This document shows positions 35,801 to 44,339 of a DNA stretch of 64,000 nt, one piece after another. Under the pieces are notes generated by a model, which ran no database searches, had not been told where the DNA came from, and worked only from the letters and a program-made list of their open reading frames with translations. Position 1 is the first letter of the stretch. The number at the start of each line of letters is the position of its first letter. The position numbers were made by a program, and so were the translations under genes. Source of the stretch: CAZEDM01 sp964511075 (GTDB lineage Bacteria > Zixibacteria > MSB-5A5 > RBG-16-43-9); assembly GCA_964511075.1 (NCBI GenBank), contig CAZEDM010000002.1:243396-307395 (forward strand), in the 5' to 3' direction.

Positions 35801-36514
35801 GTGAAGCTGGATGCGCTGGCGATTTTTGCTCACCGGGATGACGCGGAGATAACCTGCGGAGGAACCCTGATTAAATTAGCCGATTCGGGATACAATGTGG
35901 GCATTGTTGACTTGACCCAGGGAGAGATGGGAACCAGAGGCTCTGCCAGGTTGAGGGGGATCGAGGCTAAATGTGCGGCTAAATTGATGGGCTTGAAAAT
36001 CAGGGAAAATCTGAAATTACCCGATTCCAAGGTAGAACCTACCTGGGGAAACAAGTTGAAGCTGGTGAGACTCATAAGAAAATACAAGCCGCATCTGGTT
36101 ATCCTGCCTTACTGGGAGCAGAGGCATCCGGACCATTCCAACTGCTCCCGATTGGGGTATGATGCCTGTTATCTTTCCGGGCTGGCAAAGCTCAAAGTTC
36201 AGGGCGAGCCACATCGCCCTTATAAGATCATCTATTCGACCTCCTTCCGGGAGAGGATGGAACACTCCTTCGTCGTGGATGTAACCGAGCAGTTCGAAAG
36301 AAAGATTGAGGCGGTAAAATGCTACCGCTCCCAGTTCAAAGATATGAAGAAGCGCAAAGACGTTTTCGTACCCGGACTTGATGTTTTCGACTTTATGAGG
36401 ATAAAAGCGATGAATTACGGCACTATGATCGGGGTAAAATACGGGGAGGCTTTCATCACCAAGGAGTTGATGGCAGTCGAAGACCCGATGAAGCTCAAAC
36501 CGAGATCGATATAA
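35801..36514 (+). CDS. bshB1: BshB1, N-acetylglucosaminyl-malate deacetylase
   Basis: The frame is open from GTG 35750, but AAAAAAGGAGGAAGAT directly precedes GTG 35801, giving 237 residues that start VKLDALAIFA as in other BshB1 proteins; the extension merely translates a gtcagtggtcagt repeat. It is a LmbE/PIG-L-type zinc deacetylase producing glucosaminyl-malate, the second bacillithiol step. QRHPDHSN near residue 108 and LTQGEMGTRG near 45-54 fit the family. The zinc/base motif usually read as HPDD is HRDD here (residues 11-14): the His and both Asp are kept and only the Pro is changed. It closes the bshC-bshA-bshB1 run. Confidence 0.94.
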   Translation: MKLDALAIFAHRDDAEITCGGTLIKLADSGYNVGIVDLTQGEMGTRGSARLRGIEAKCAAKLMGLKIRENLKLPDSKVEPTWGNKLKLVRLIRKYKPHLVILPYWEQRHPDHSNCSRLGYDACYLSGLAKLKVQGEPHRPYKIIYSTSFRERMEHSFVVDVTEQFERKIEAVKCYRSQFKDMKKRKDVFVPGLDVFDFMRIKAMNYGTMIGVKYGEAFITKELMAVEDPMKLKPRSI

Positions 36515-36520
36515 TTTTTT

Positions 36521-36549
36521 GTAGGGGCAGAACATTGTTCTGCCCGCAG
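36521..36549. repeat. Palindrome GTAGGGGCAGAACA...TGTTCTGCCC
   Basis: Arms GGGCAGAACA and TGTTCTGCCC enclose a two-base centre. It is a stem variant of the 16371-16401 element. It lies 6 bases after the bshB1 stop and could also end transcription, although no T-run follows. Confidence 0.85.
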
Positions 36550-36607
36550 AATAATAGAGTAAAAAAGAATTAAGCAGCAGTGCGAGCATAAAAAGAGTTG
36601 TTGAAAA

Positions 36608-37234
36608 ATGAAAAGAATAAGAAGAAAATATATTGAATTCTCGGAATTAACTAATACACTTGATTACCTTGAGCACGCTGATTTTTATATCCACCAAGTA
36701 AAAACGAACATCAAAGCTTGGAAATGGGTCGTGATTACATTGTTTGGTGCTTTGTATGGATTTGCAGTTTGTGCTCTTAAAGGTACTAGCTCAGATAATG
36801 TAACCTTCAAAACTAAGAAAGGTATGAAAAAACTCATTAGTTTCGATGATGCTTTGAAACGTTGTCAGGACCTAAAATGCATGCGTATGACCGTATTTAG
36901 CAAGTCTCTTAAATTGACAGACCAGCAAAGAAAGTCCATTGAGAAACTTAAAAATGAGTTCAGAAACTCTTTTGAACACTTTATACCGAAAAGTTGGTAC
37001 ATCGAAACGCATGGTATGCCGCAAATTGCAATAGATGTTTTGGAGGTAATACAGTTTCTTGCATTAGAGTGTGGCAATTACAATTGTCTTATGCTTTCCC
37101 AAACCCAAAAAAAGAAAATAAAATCAATTATTTCCAAAAGCATAAGCTTACTTAAACAGAGTCAACTATACAAAGAATTTTGTTTAGCAAAAAGAATGTC
37201 AGAGGCTAAAAAACTTACTAAAAAGGGGGTGTAG
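36608..37234 (+). CDS. A+T-rich protein with HEPN-like R-x4-H motif, unknown function
   Basis: I do not recognise a named family for this 208-residue protein. It is helical and strongly A+T rich compared with the bsh genes upstream. Residues about 38-62 include a hydrophobic helix (WVVITLFGALYGFAVCAL). Near residues 115-122 is FRNSFEHFIP, in which R-N-S-F-E-H fits the R-x4-6-H signature of HEPN-fold proteins, many of which are RNases or toxin/defence components. A downstream segment (GMPQIAIDVLEVIQFLALECGN) is another long helix. No antitoxin-like partner is adjacent. The ribosome-binding site is weak. The HEPN assignment is tentative and rests on one short motif plus the all-helical character. 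Confidence 0.6.
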   Translation: MKRIRRKYIEFSELTNTLDYLEHADFYIHQVKTNIKAWKWVVITLFGALYGFAVCALKGTSSDNVTFKTKKGMKKLISFDDALKRCQDLKCMRMTVFSKSLKLTDQQRKSIEKLKNEFRNSFEHFIPKSWYIETHGMPQIAIDVLEVIQFLALECGNYNCLMLSQTQKKKIKSIISKSISLLKQSQLYKEFCLAKRMSEAKKLTKKGV

Positions 37235-37639
37235 CGTAAGGTTTCAGCCTTGCGAAATATAGTGGTAAGGGACACGGCGCACCGTACCCCTATAGCTCGG
37301 TATTCCCGCCTTGCCTCAAGGCGGGGAATAAACTTACGTTCAGGGCAAATCGAGTTTACTATTAGCCTTACCCTTTCCTCTCCTCGTTAACAAGGCGAAG
37401 GTAGTTACCCTGCATAAGAAAAGGAAGAGATTTTGAATCAGCTGGATTAGTCATAGCAAAGTCTGCTTGACCAAACAGGAGATAAACTTGGAATACGTTG
37501 TCAACCAAACATAAGGGCATGATTGATCAACATAACTATTTTTAATTGACTCAAATTAAAAAATCATTGACAATGTTTTCTTGGGGTGTAATTTATACTT
37601 TGAAAATATAATTACCATAATTTGACTAAGGAGGAGATC
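37235..37639. other. Gene-free region with three palindromes and a possible promoter
   Basis: The 405 bases hold CGTAAGGTTTCAGCCTTGCG (37235-37254), an imperfect hairpin GTAAGGGACACGG ... CCGTACCCCTATAG (37265-37295) and a hairpin with arms TATTCCCGCCTTG/CAAGGCGGGGAATA (37301-37330). The 3' part is A+T rich with TTGACA at 37567-37572. The candidate -10s (TAATTT at 16 bases, TATACT at 21 bases) are imperfect, so the promoter is only suggestive. Confidence 0.6.
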
Positions 37640-40423
37640 ATGCACCTAACTATGAAGATTTTTCTTCTAAGTTTGGTAGTAATTTTTCTTTTTCATCCTC
37701 ATCTTTTTGGGAAACAGATAGATTCCAAATTTGATGGAACCGAAGGTGAAAAAACAGAGTTTGTCATAGAAAAGGATTTCAAACCAAATATACCTCCTTA
37801 TGACAATCCATTTGAATTCCTTAAAGATAAATATTTCAAGCAGAAAGAGATTCGAGCATATAATTCAGTGAATAATCTTTTGATCCTCAAGGAACAAGCA
37901 GCAACCCAGACAATTATAGATGATTTTCTGGTCAACGATGATACCATCGGAGGGGCTAGTCAGAATTATCCAAACATAGCCCGAGATCCTTCAGGAAACT
38001 TTATCATAACCTGGATGGATTATCGTAAGGAAGGCTCATCTATTAATAATATATCTGATATATATGCTCAAATGTATGATTCTGAAGGTCATCAAAGAGG
38101 TGCAAACTTTATAGTGAATGAAATCACTGGAGTATTTGCGATGTATCCCTCAATTGCTGTGGATTATTCTGGAGATTTTATTATCACATGGATGGATGCT
38201 CGTGAAGGAAACTATGATATATATGCCCAGAGATATAATTCTTCGGGTAATCTTATAGGTTCGAATTTTAAGGTAAATGATGATATTGGCTCTAATCTTC
38301 AGAGGTCTCCTGCAGTAGCTATAGATTGCACCGGCAATTTTGTAATTAGCTGGTATGATAACAGAGAAGGTAACTATGATATCTGGGCTCAGAGATTTGA
38401 CTCTGATTCAAATCCCATAGGATCAAATTTTAAAGTGAATGATGACACTGGAACCTCAAATCAGAATCACACTTCTGTTGCTACGGATTGGTCTGGAAAC
38501 TTTATCATTTGCTGGGAAGACGATCGCAATGGTCGCTCGGATATTTATGCTCAGAGGTATGATTATTCTGGCAATCCAATAAACTCAAATTTTATGGTTA
38601 ATGATGATATTAATTCTGCCTGGCAGACATTTCCCAAAGTTGCTAATGATGGTTACGGTAATTTTATCATTACCTGGGATGATAATCGCAGAGATTCTTT
38701 GGTAATAGACATTTTTGCTCAAAGATATGATTCGTCTGGCACTTGTATAGGTTCAAATTTTAGGGTAAATGATGATACAGGAACTGTTATACATGTTTAC
38801 CCATCTGTTTGTATGAATGGTTCCGGTGAATTCGTAATCTCTTGGATAGATGAGCGTGCGGGTATTCATATCTATGCACAGAGATATGATTCTGCAGGTA
38901 CTACTATGAGCTCTAATTTCCAAGTCGATGATATTACTGGTGGCATTGACTGGTATTCAATGCCTTCTATTGCTAGTGATAGTTCTGGTAGATTTGTTGT
39001 CACATGGCGTGATATTCGAAATGGATTCAACAATGGCGATATCTACTCTCAGAGTTATAACTCCTCTGGTAATTCCATAGGCTCTAACTTTAAAGTAAAT
39101 GATGATGGTGCATCTTCTGATCAAGAATTACCTGATATTGCTGTGGATACCTCTGGTAACTTTATCGTTACCTGGAAAGACTATCGGAATGGAAATTATC
39201 CTGACTTCTATGCCCAAAGGTGTAGTTCCTCAGGTGCTCTCTTGGGTTATAACTTCAAGGTAAATGATACTGATATAGGTTCTAATCTAAGTTATTATTC
39301 TTCAGCGATTGCTATTGATTGTTCTGGTAACTTCGTCATTACCTGGGGGGATGAACGTAACGATAATCCAGATATTTATGCACAGAGATATGATTTCACT
39401 GGTAATCCCATAGACATAAATTTTATGGTTAATGATGACATTGATTCTGCTTCGCAGTTTTACATGCCAGCTATTGCCATTGATTGTTCTGGTAACTTCG
39501 TCATTACCTGGGAAGATAACCGTAGTGGCACACCAAGTATTTATGCACAGAGATATGATTTTCTTGGTAACTGTCTAGGGTCAAACTTTAAGGTGAATGA
39601 TGAAGCAGGGTTTACTGATGGGGGTTCTCCTCCTGCTATCACTATGGGTGAGTCTGGAAATTTTGTCATAGTGTGGGAAGATGACCGGGACGATTCTAAT
39701 GGGGATATCTTTGCTCAGAGATATAATAATGCAGGTAATCCTATTGGCACTAACTTCAAGGTGAATGATGACACTCTGCCTGCTAATCAGTGGTCTCCTC
39801 CTGCGATTGCTATGGATAACTCTAACAATTTTGTCATTACTTGGTATGATCAAAGAAATAACGAATGGGACATTTATGCACAGAGATTCGATTCCCTTGG
39901 TAGTCCTTTGGGTTCTAACTTCAAGGTGAATGATGATATAGGAACCGATTATCAATATAATCCTGCTATTGTCGTAGATGAGACTGGAGAATTTACTATA
40001 ACTTGGGATGATTACCGCAACAGTAATTGGGATATTTATGCTCAGAGATATGACAAATCTGGCAATCCATTAGGAGGGAATTATTTTGTGCCTAAGATTG
40101 AATATGCATCTTTTGCTCAAAACTCACCTGCAGTTGCAGGTAGGACTTCTAAAGTCTATTATACCTGGCAGGATAATCGAAGAACTAAAGGTTGGGACAT
40201 TTATGCTAAGGGTTATTATCTCTTGCGTGGAAACGTGAATGGAGATGGACAGGTATCCTTAGCCGATATAGTATATCTTATAAATTATCTTTTTAAGCAG
40301 GGAGAAGAGCCTATTCCGGATGTGGGGGTTGGAGATACTAACTGCGATGGTCAAACCTCTCTATCAGATATAGTTTATCTTATTAGTTATCTTTTCAAGC
40401 AGGGATCTCCACCTTGTCCATAG
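37640..40423 (+). CDS. Secreted protein of fourteen ~54-residue repeats ending in a dockerin domain
   Basis: TTG 37622 opens the frame, but AAGGAGGAGATC lies directly before ATG 37640, giving 927 residues. A signal peptide (IFLLSLVVIFLFHPHLFG) is followed by fourteen repeats of about 54 residues built on FKVNDD ... P-x-(I/V)-A-x-D-x-S-G-N-F-(V/I)-I-x-W-x-D-x-R ... DIYAQRYD; unit 1 is longer and unit 14 degenerate. The pattern suggests beta-propeller blades. The last 65 residues form a type I dockerin with two EF-hand-like calcium repeats (NVNGDGQVSLADIVYLI and DTNCDGQTSLSDIVYLI). No sorting domain is present, so attachment may rely on the dockerin, although no cohesin occurs here. Dockerin-ended repeat proteins are common in Zixibacteria-like genomes. 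Confidence 0.88.
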   Translation: MHLTMKIFLLSLVVIFLFHPHLFGKQIDSKFDGTEGEKTEFVIEKDFKPNIPPYDNPFEFLKDKYFKQKEIRAYNSVNNLLILKEQAATQTIIDDFLVNDDTIGGASQNYPNIARDPSGNFIITWMDYRKEGSSINNISDIYAQMYDSEGHQRGANFIVNEITGVFAMYPSIAVDYSGDFIITWMDAREGNYDIYAQRYNSSGNLIGSNFKVNDDIGSNLQRSPAVAIDCTGNFVISWYDNREGNYDIWAQRFDSDSNPIGSNFKVNDDTGTSNQNHTSVATDWSGNFIICWEDDRNGRSDIYAQRYDYSGNPINSNFMVNDDINSAWQTFPKVANDGYGNFIITWDDNRRDSLVIDIFAQRYDSSGTCIGSNFRVNDDTGTVIHVYPSVCMNGSGEFVISWIDERAGIHIYAQRYDSAGTTMSSNFQVDDITGGIDWYSMPSIASDSSGRFVVTWRDIRNGFNNGDIYSQSYNSSGNSIGSNFKVNDDGASSDQELPDIAVDTSGNFIVTWKDYRNGNYPDFYAQRCSSSGALLGYNFKVNDTDIGSNLSYYSSAIAIDCSGNFVITWGDERNDNPDIYAQRYDFTGNPIDINFMVNDDIDSASQFYMPAIAIDCSGNFVITWEDNRSGTPSIYAQRYDFLGNCLGSNFKVNDEAGFTDGGSPPAITMGESGNFVIVWEDDRDDSNGDIFAQRYNNAGNPIGTNFKVNDDTLPANQWSPPAIAMDNSNNFVITWYDQRNNEWDIYAQRFDSLGSPLGSNFKVNDDIGTDYQYNPAIVVDETGEFTITWDDYRNSNWDIYAQRYDKSGNPLGGNYFVPKIEYASFAQNSPAVAGRTSKVYYTWQDNRRTKGWDIYAKGYYLLRGNVNGDGQVSLADIVYLINYLFKQGEEPIPDVGVGDTNCDGQTSLSDIVYLISYLFKQGSPPCP
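37922..40216 (+). repeat. Fourteen tandem coding repeats of about 162 bases
   Basis: The repeat unit of the dockerin protein is diverged at DNA level, but some neighbouring units share long identical words, for example the coding of DCSGNFVITW at about 39310 and 39484. This suggests expansion by duplication or conversion. Confidence 0.85.
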
Positions 40424-40492
40424 TCTGAGCGACCAAATCTTTTTAGTGGCAGTGAGAGGTTGTTACCCTACCCCATTTTTTTAATTTTTCCC

Positions 40493-40521
40493 TTGACAAC
40501 TGCACAAATGTGCAGTATAAT
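40493..40521 (+). promoter_or_regulatory. Consensus sigma-70 promoter of the helicase gene
   Basis: TTGACA (40493-40498), a spacer of exactly 17 bases and TATAAT (40516-40521) lie about 100 bases upstream of the helicase start. Confidence 0.85.
40500..40515. promoter_or_regulatory. LexA-like operator filling the promoter spacer
   Basis: CTGCACAAATGTGCAG is a perfect dyad of arms CTGCACA/TGTGCAG. It occupies the spacer between the -35 and -10 boxes, where a bound repressor would block polymerase. It matches TGCNC-N4-GTGCA, which I recall as the LexA box described for Fibrobacter succinogenes. The assignment to LexA is inference. Confidence 0.6.
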
Positions 40522-40553
40522 AAAGCAGGCAAAAGTCTAAAGTCTATCCTTCT

Positions 40554-40601
40554 GGAGTGCAAGAGCTTGCTCTTGCATGCATCAGCGAGCTGATGCACTC
40601 C
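40554..40601. repeat. GGAGTGCA double-hairpin element
   Basis: The outer ends GGAGTGCA and TGCACTCC are complementary. Inside are two different palindromes, GCAAGAGCTTGCTCTTGC and GCATCAGCGAGCTGATGC. It lies in the helicase 5' leader. Relatives lie at 47092-47146, 49250-49323 and 60087-60139. Confidence 0.9.
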
Positions 40602-40621
40602 ACTGAGAAAGCGAGGGGAAA

Positions 40622-43270
40622 ATGGATGTAAAAAAGCTTACAAAATATGGAATCCCGGAAAGAATCGTTGAGACCTGGGAGGAAAATCAGGGAGATAAAC
40701 TTCTGCCTTTGCAGACCCTGGCTGTTACCCGTTACAGTCTGCTTGAGGGTGAGAGCTTAATCATCTCTGCTCCCACATCTTCCGGTAAGACTTTCTGCGG
40801 GGAGATGGCGGCGATAAGCTCCATCTATAAAGGTAAAAAAGCGATTTATCTGGTTCCGCTCAAGGCTATTGCAGAGGAGAAGTTGGCTGATTTCAGAGCA
40901 AAATATTCGAGCCTGGGGATAAAGATCGCCATCTCGACCAGGGACAGAAGGGAATACGATCCGGATCTGGAAAAGGGGGATTTCGATCTGGGGATTTTGA
41001 TCTACGAGAAATTCAATCAGCTTCTTCTGAAGAATTTGGATTTACTGAAGAATATCGACCTTTTGATCATAGACGAGCTGCAGATGATCGGCGATGCATC
41101 CCGCGGGCAGATTCTGGAACTGGCTCTTCTGAAGGTGCTTAATTCCGGTTTTAAGCCGCAGATAATCGGGTTTTCTGCGGTATTAGGCGAGGTGGAAAAA
41201 CTGTCTTCCTGGCTGGGATGCAGGTTGCTCCTGGAGAAGAAAAGACCGGTCGAGCTTTTGCAGGGAATTCTCCATAAAGGAAAATTAAAATACAGAGAAT
41301 ATAATTCACAGGAGGAAGGGGAGGAGGAGTTCATAGATGCGGAAGGGGAAAAAGCCGAGGAGGTGCTTTTTCCCAATATCCAGAAGTTACTGAATAAAGG
41401 AGAACAGGTTCTGGTCTTTTTGAAGAGCAGAAACGATACCCTCAGGCTGGTGTTGCTTTTTGCAGACAGGTTAAAAGGAGAACCGGCAGTAAAAGCGACA
41501 GAGATGCTGGACGAGCTGGAAGATACCAGTTTAAAACAAAAGCTTGCCTTCTGTCTCCAGAAGGGGATTGCCTTTCATAATGCGGATTTATCCTACGAGG
41601 AAAGAAAAGTTGTGGAACATTCCTTTCTTGAAAAGGAGACCAGCCTGATCTTTGCTACCAGCACACTTTCTATGGGGGTAAATCTCCCAGCCAGAACCGT
41701 TTTTATCGAGAGCTTGAAATACGAGAGCGGGGAGTTCACGGATAAAGGCATACTTGTTCCCCTGACCTGGAGCGAATACGAGAATATGTCCGGAAGAGCA
41801 GGAAGGTTCGGACTGGAAAATGAATTTGGCAGGTCGGTTCTTCTGGCAGGCAACCAGTTTCATTTTGACTCGCTGTGGGAAAGATATATAGAAGGAAAAG
41901 AAGAGAAGCTGGTTTCGGTCCTGCCTGAAGTGGACCTGGAAGATTTAATCCTCGACCTGGTCTCCTCAGGTCTGGCTAAGGATTATCCGAGCTTGGAAAA
42001 GCTTTTGGCGAGCACTTTTTCGTCTGGGGATTTAATAAAGGGAAAAGATTCTATTAAAGAAAAAGTTGAGGTATTACTCAAAAATAAAACGTTAGACATA
42101 GATGAGAAGGGCAGTCTTAATGTCACGTCTCTGGGGAAAGCCATCTCTCTTCAGGGAATAAAAATCAAGACCGGCTTGTCTATTAAAAGAAAGCTGGAAG
42201 AAGAAATATCATTTGAGCCGGTCTCCTGGTTTTACGAGCTTTTGAAAACCCGTGACGGGGAGAGGATTTTTGTGCCCGTCTCTTTTTATGAAATAGACAG
42301 CAAGGTCTATCAGCATAAACTTAAAGATAGATTCAGGGACGGGTCCTTCACAGATAAGGATTTGAAAACACTTTCGGATGATCCGGTTCAGCTGACTTCC
42401 AGACAGCTTTCCAGGCTCAAGCTTTCGCTTCTTTTCTGTGACTGGCTCACCCCTGTTCCACTCATCGATCTGGAAAACGAGTATAGTCTCAGAAGCGGTT
42501 TTATCTCACAGGCAGCAGGCGAGCTTGCCTGGCTTCTGGATTCAGCCTCAGCCGTAGCAAAGGCTCTGGGTTCCAGTGATAAACTGGTTAAATTCCTGAA
42601 GGAGCTGACATCTCAGGTTCAATTTGGAATAGGGAAGGATATGATTGAGATGGCTAAACTAAAAGTCTCAGGCTTGGGCAGGGATTATCTCTGGAAACTT
42701 TCTCTTAAGGGGATTACCTCGAAAAAGCAGATCGAGGAGATCGATACGGAGGAGTTGAAAAAAACAGTTCCAGAAAAAGTTGCTTCAAGATTAAAAGAGG
42801 CGATGAGGTTAATCAATAAAGATCGTAAAGATTGGGATATATTGCAATACGACCCTGCAGCTGATACCCGGAGAAAAGAATTTTTCGTAAACAGGCTGAT
42901 TTTGGATGGAAGTTTACTCAAGGGGAAGTATACAGTAATTATCGATGGTAAAAGAACTCTGCTCAGCTATAAAAGTTTCAAATACCTGTTCAAATTAGCC
43001 TGGGCTGTTTTCAAGAAAGAAGGAGGCTGGATCCATAAACTGGATTTAGAGGAAGGGGAGAATCAGGGGAAATATATTTACCGACTGAAAAAGGAGCTTT
43101 CCGGTTCAGGGGAACTTCTTATCGAGAACAACAGGGTTGGCTGTTACAGGTTAAATTTGAAAAAAGAGCAGATTCATCTTAATTTAAAAACACTGGAAAA
43201 TTTTCAGGATTTTGAGATAGAACAGTTGCTTGATGAATTGAAATCAGTCGAGTCTATTTCAATAACATAA
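40622..43270 (+). CDS. Ski2/Hel308-type superfamily 2 DNA helicase, possibly SOS-regulated
   Basis: The 882-residue protein has two RecA-like helicase domains. Motif I is APTSSGKT near residue 51, motif Ia VPLKAIAEEK, motif II DELQ near 150, motif III SAV near 187, and the C-terminal domain has TSTLSMGVNLPA and SGRAGRFG (motif VI) near 385-395. After a winged-helix-like region, residues about 680-730 look like helix-hairpin-helix turns (GLGRDYLWKLSLKGI). This order resembles archaeal Hel308/Ski2-like repair helicases that act on stalled forks; RNA helicase activity cannot be excluded. GCGAGGGG precedes ATG 40622. The promoter carries a LexA-like dyad, so DNA-damage induction is likely. No enzymatic neighbour is co-transcribed. 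Confidence 0.87.
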   Translation: MDVKKLTKYGIPERIVETWEENQGDKLLPLQTLAVTRYSLLEGESLIISAPTSSGKTFCGEMAAISSIYKGKKAIYLVPLKAIAEEKLADFRAKYSSLGIKIAISTRDRREYDPDLEKGDFDLGILIYEKFNQLLLKNLDLLKNIDLLIIDELQMIGDASRGQILELALLKVLNSGFKPQIIGFSAVLGEVEKLSSWLGCRLLLEKKRPVELLQGILHKGKLKYREYNSQEEGEEEFIDAEGEKAEEVLFPNIQKLLNKGEQVLVFLKSRNDTLRLVLLFADRLKGEPAVKATEMLDELEDTSLKQKLAFCLQKGIAFHNADLSYEERKVVEHSFLEKETSLIFATSTLSMGVNLPARTVFIESLKYESGEFTDKGILVPLTWSEYENMSGRAGRFGLENEFGRSVLLAGNQFHFDSLWERYIEGKEEKLVSVLPEVDLEDLILDLVSSGLAKDYPSLEKLLASTFSSGDLIKGKDSIKEKVEVLLKNKTLDIDEKGSLNVTSLGKAISLQGIKIKTGLSIKRKLEEEISFEPVSWFYELLKTRDGERIFVPVSFYEIDSKVYQHKLKDRFRDGSFTDKDLKTLSDDPVQLTSRQLSRLKLSLLFCDWLTPVPLIDLENEYSLRSGFISQAAGELAWLLDSASAVAKALGSSDKLVKFLKELTSQVQFGIGKDMIEMAKLKVSGLGRDYLWKLSLKGITSKKQIEEIDTEELKKTVPEKVASRLKEAMRLINKDRKDWDILQYDPAADTRRKEFFVNRLILDGSLLKGKYTVIIDGKRTLLSYKSFKYLFKLAWAVFKKEGGWIHKLDLEEGENQGKYIYRLKKELSGSGELLIENNRVGCYRLNLKKEQIHLNLKTLENFQDFEIEQLLDELKSVESISIT

Positions 43271-43336
43271 AATCAATTATAAGGTTATCTTAAATTAGTA
43301 CTTTAAGTAGAATTTCCATATATATTTAGATTTTGA

Positions 43337-43366
43337 TTGACAACTTAAGCTCTGTTCTGTTATTTT
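43337..43366 (+). promoter_or_regulatory. Possible promoter before the membrane-anchored FG-GAP-like gene
   Basis: TTGACA (43337-43342) is followed after 17-18 bases by TTATTT/TATTTT (43360-43366). A TATAAT at 43382 touches the start codon and has no matching -35. Confidence 0.4.
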
Positions 43367-43387
43367 CTGCCAAGCTCAGAGTATAAT

Positions 43388-44320
43388 ATGCAGAAAAAGT
43401 GGATTCTTATCATAGGGTTGATTCTAATCGGGGTAATAATCTTATATTTGGTTCTCAAGGTTTCACTGAAAAAGAAAGAGGATTCAAGAGCAGTTTTTCA
43501 GACGGAGATAATCGCCAATCTAAAAGAGGGGTATAATGTTAAGGATACCATCTTCGGGAGCCTGGATGGTGTAAACCAGCAGGTAGTGGCTATTATACAT
43601 TGGGAAGCAAAAGACGGTTTAAACCAGCAGGATAGCTTGGCAGTCTTTGAATTAAGAGATGGAAAATTAACGGAAATTTACAACTCGACCGATTGGGTTC
43701 TGGAACTGGGGAATAACCTTAACGGCGATTACGTCAGGGCAGAAGACATTAATAAAGACAATCTGAAGGAGTTTGTAGTAACCCGCTCCCAGGGCGGCAA
43801 CTGCTGGACCTGTTCGTCTTTGAGAGTTTTTCAGGTTAAAGATCACAATGTTATTGAGTTTCTCTCAAATCTTCCAGAAACGCAGGCCATTTACGGGATT
43901 AAGGATTTGAATAACGATGGCATTAAGGAACTTATAGTCTTAGATGCAGAATGGGAAACAAATATGTATATGGATCTTTGTCATGCCTGTTCACCTGCCG
44001 TGGATATAATCTATACCTGGAGGAAGAATAAGTATGAGGAGGCATCGATTGAATTTCCCTTTTATTATGATGAGAAAATGAGGGAATATGAGAATGAAAT
44101 AGGTAAGATGGATTTAGCAGAGCAGTCGCCGGATTATTATATAGGCAGGGCAATTTCCATTTTTTTGAACTATTTAAAAAAAGGTGAAAAGAAAAAAGGC
44201 TGGGAAGTTCTTCAGAAGTATCTGTCAGATGAACGTTTAAATGATAGCGCCTCTTGGGGAAAAGAATTAGCTGATGAGGTTTTAAAGGATTTACACCAAA
44301 GATATTTCAAAAAGCCATAA
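43388..44320 (+). CDS. Membrane-anchored protein with FG-GAP-like repeats and CxxC motifs
   Basis: The 310-residue protein starts with a single membrane helix (WILIIGLILIGVIILYLVLKV) with no clear cleavage site, so it is probably an anchored extracytoplasmic protein. The middle contains two FG-GAP/VCBS-like units (AEDINKDNLKEFVVTRSQGG and IKDLNNDGIKELIVLDAEWE), which usually bind calcium in a propeller. Two cysteine pairs lie close to these units, NCWTCSS and LCHAC, which could form disulfides or bind metal. The C-terminal 80 residues are helical and charged. I cannot name a family, and no strong ribosome-binding site is present before ATG 43388. The next gene starts 19 bases later. Confidence 0.7.
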   Translation: MQKKWILIIGLILIGVIILYLVLKVSLKKKEDSRAVFQTEIIANLKEGYNVKDTIFGSLDGVNQQVVAIIHWEAKDGLNQQDSLAVFELRDGKLTEIYNSTDWVLELGNNLNGDYVRAEDINKDNLKEFVVTRSQGGNCWTCSSLRVFQVKDHNVIEFLSNLPETQAIYGIKDLNNDGIKELIVLDAEWETNMYMDLCHACSPAVDIIYTWRKNKYEEASIEFPFYYDEKMREYENEIGKMDLAEQSPDYYIGRAISIFLNYLKKGEKKKGWEVLQKYLSDERLNDSASWGKELADEVLKDLHQRYFKKP

Positions 44321-44339
44321 ATTATTGAAGGAGGAAAAA

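Noticed and set aside
37922..40216. Regularly spaced repeats that could suggest a CRISPR array
   Set aside because: The period is about 162 bases, the repeats code for 54-residue protein units in one frame, and no short identical repeat with unique spacers or cas genes is present.
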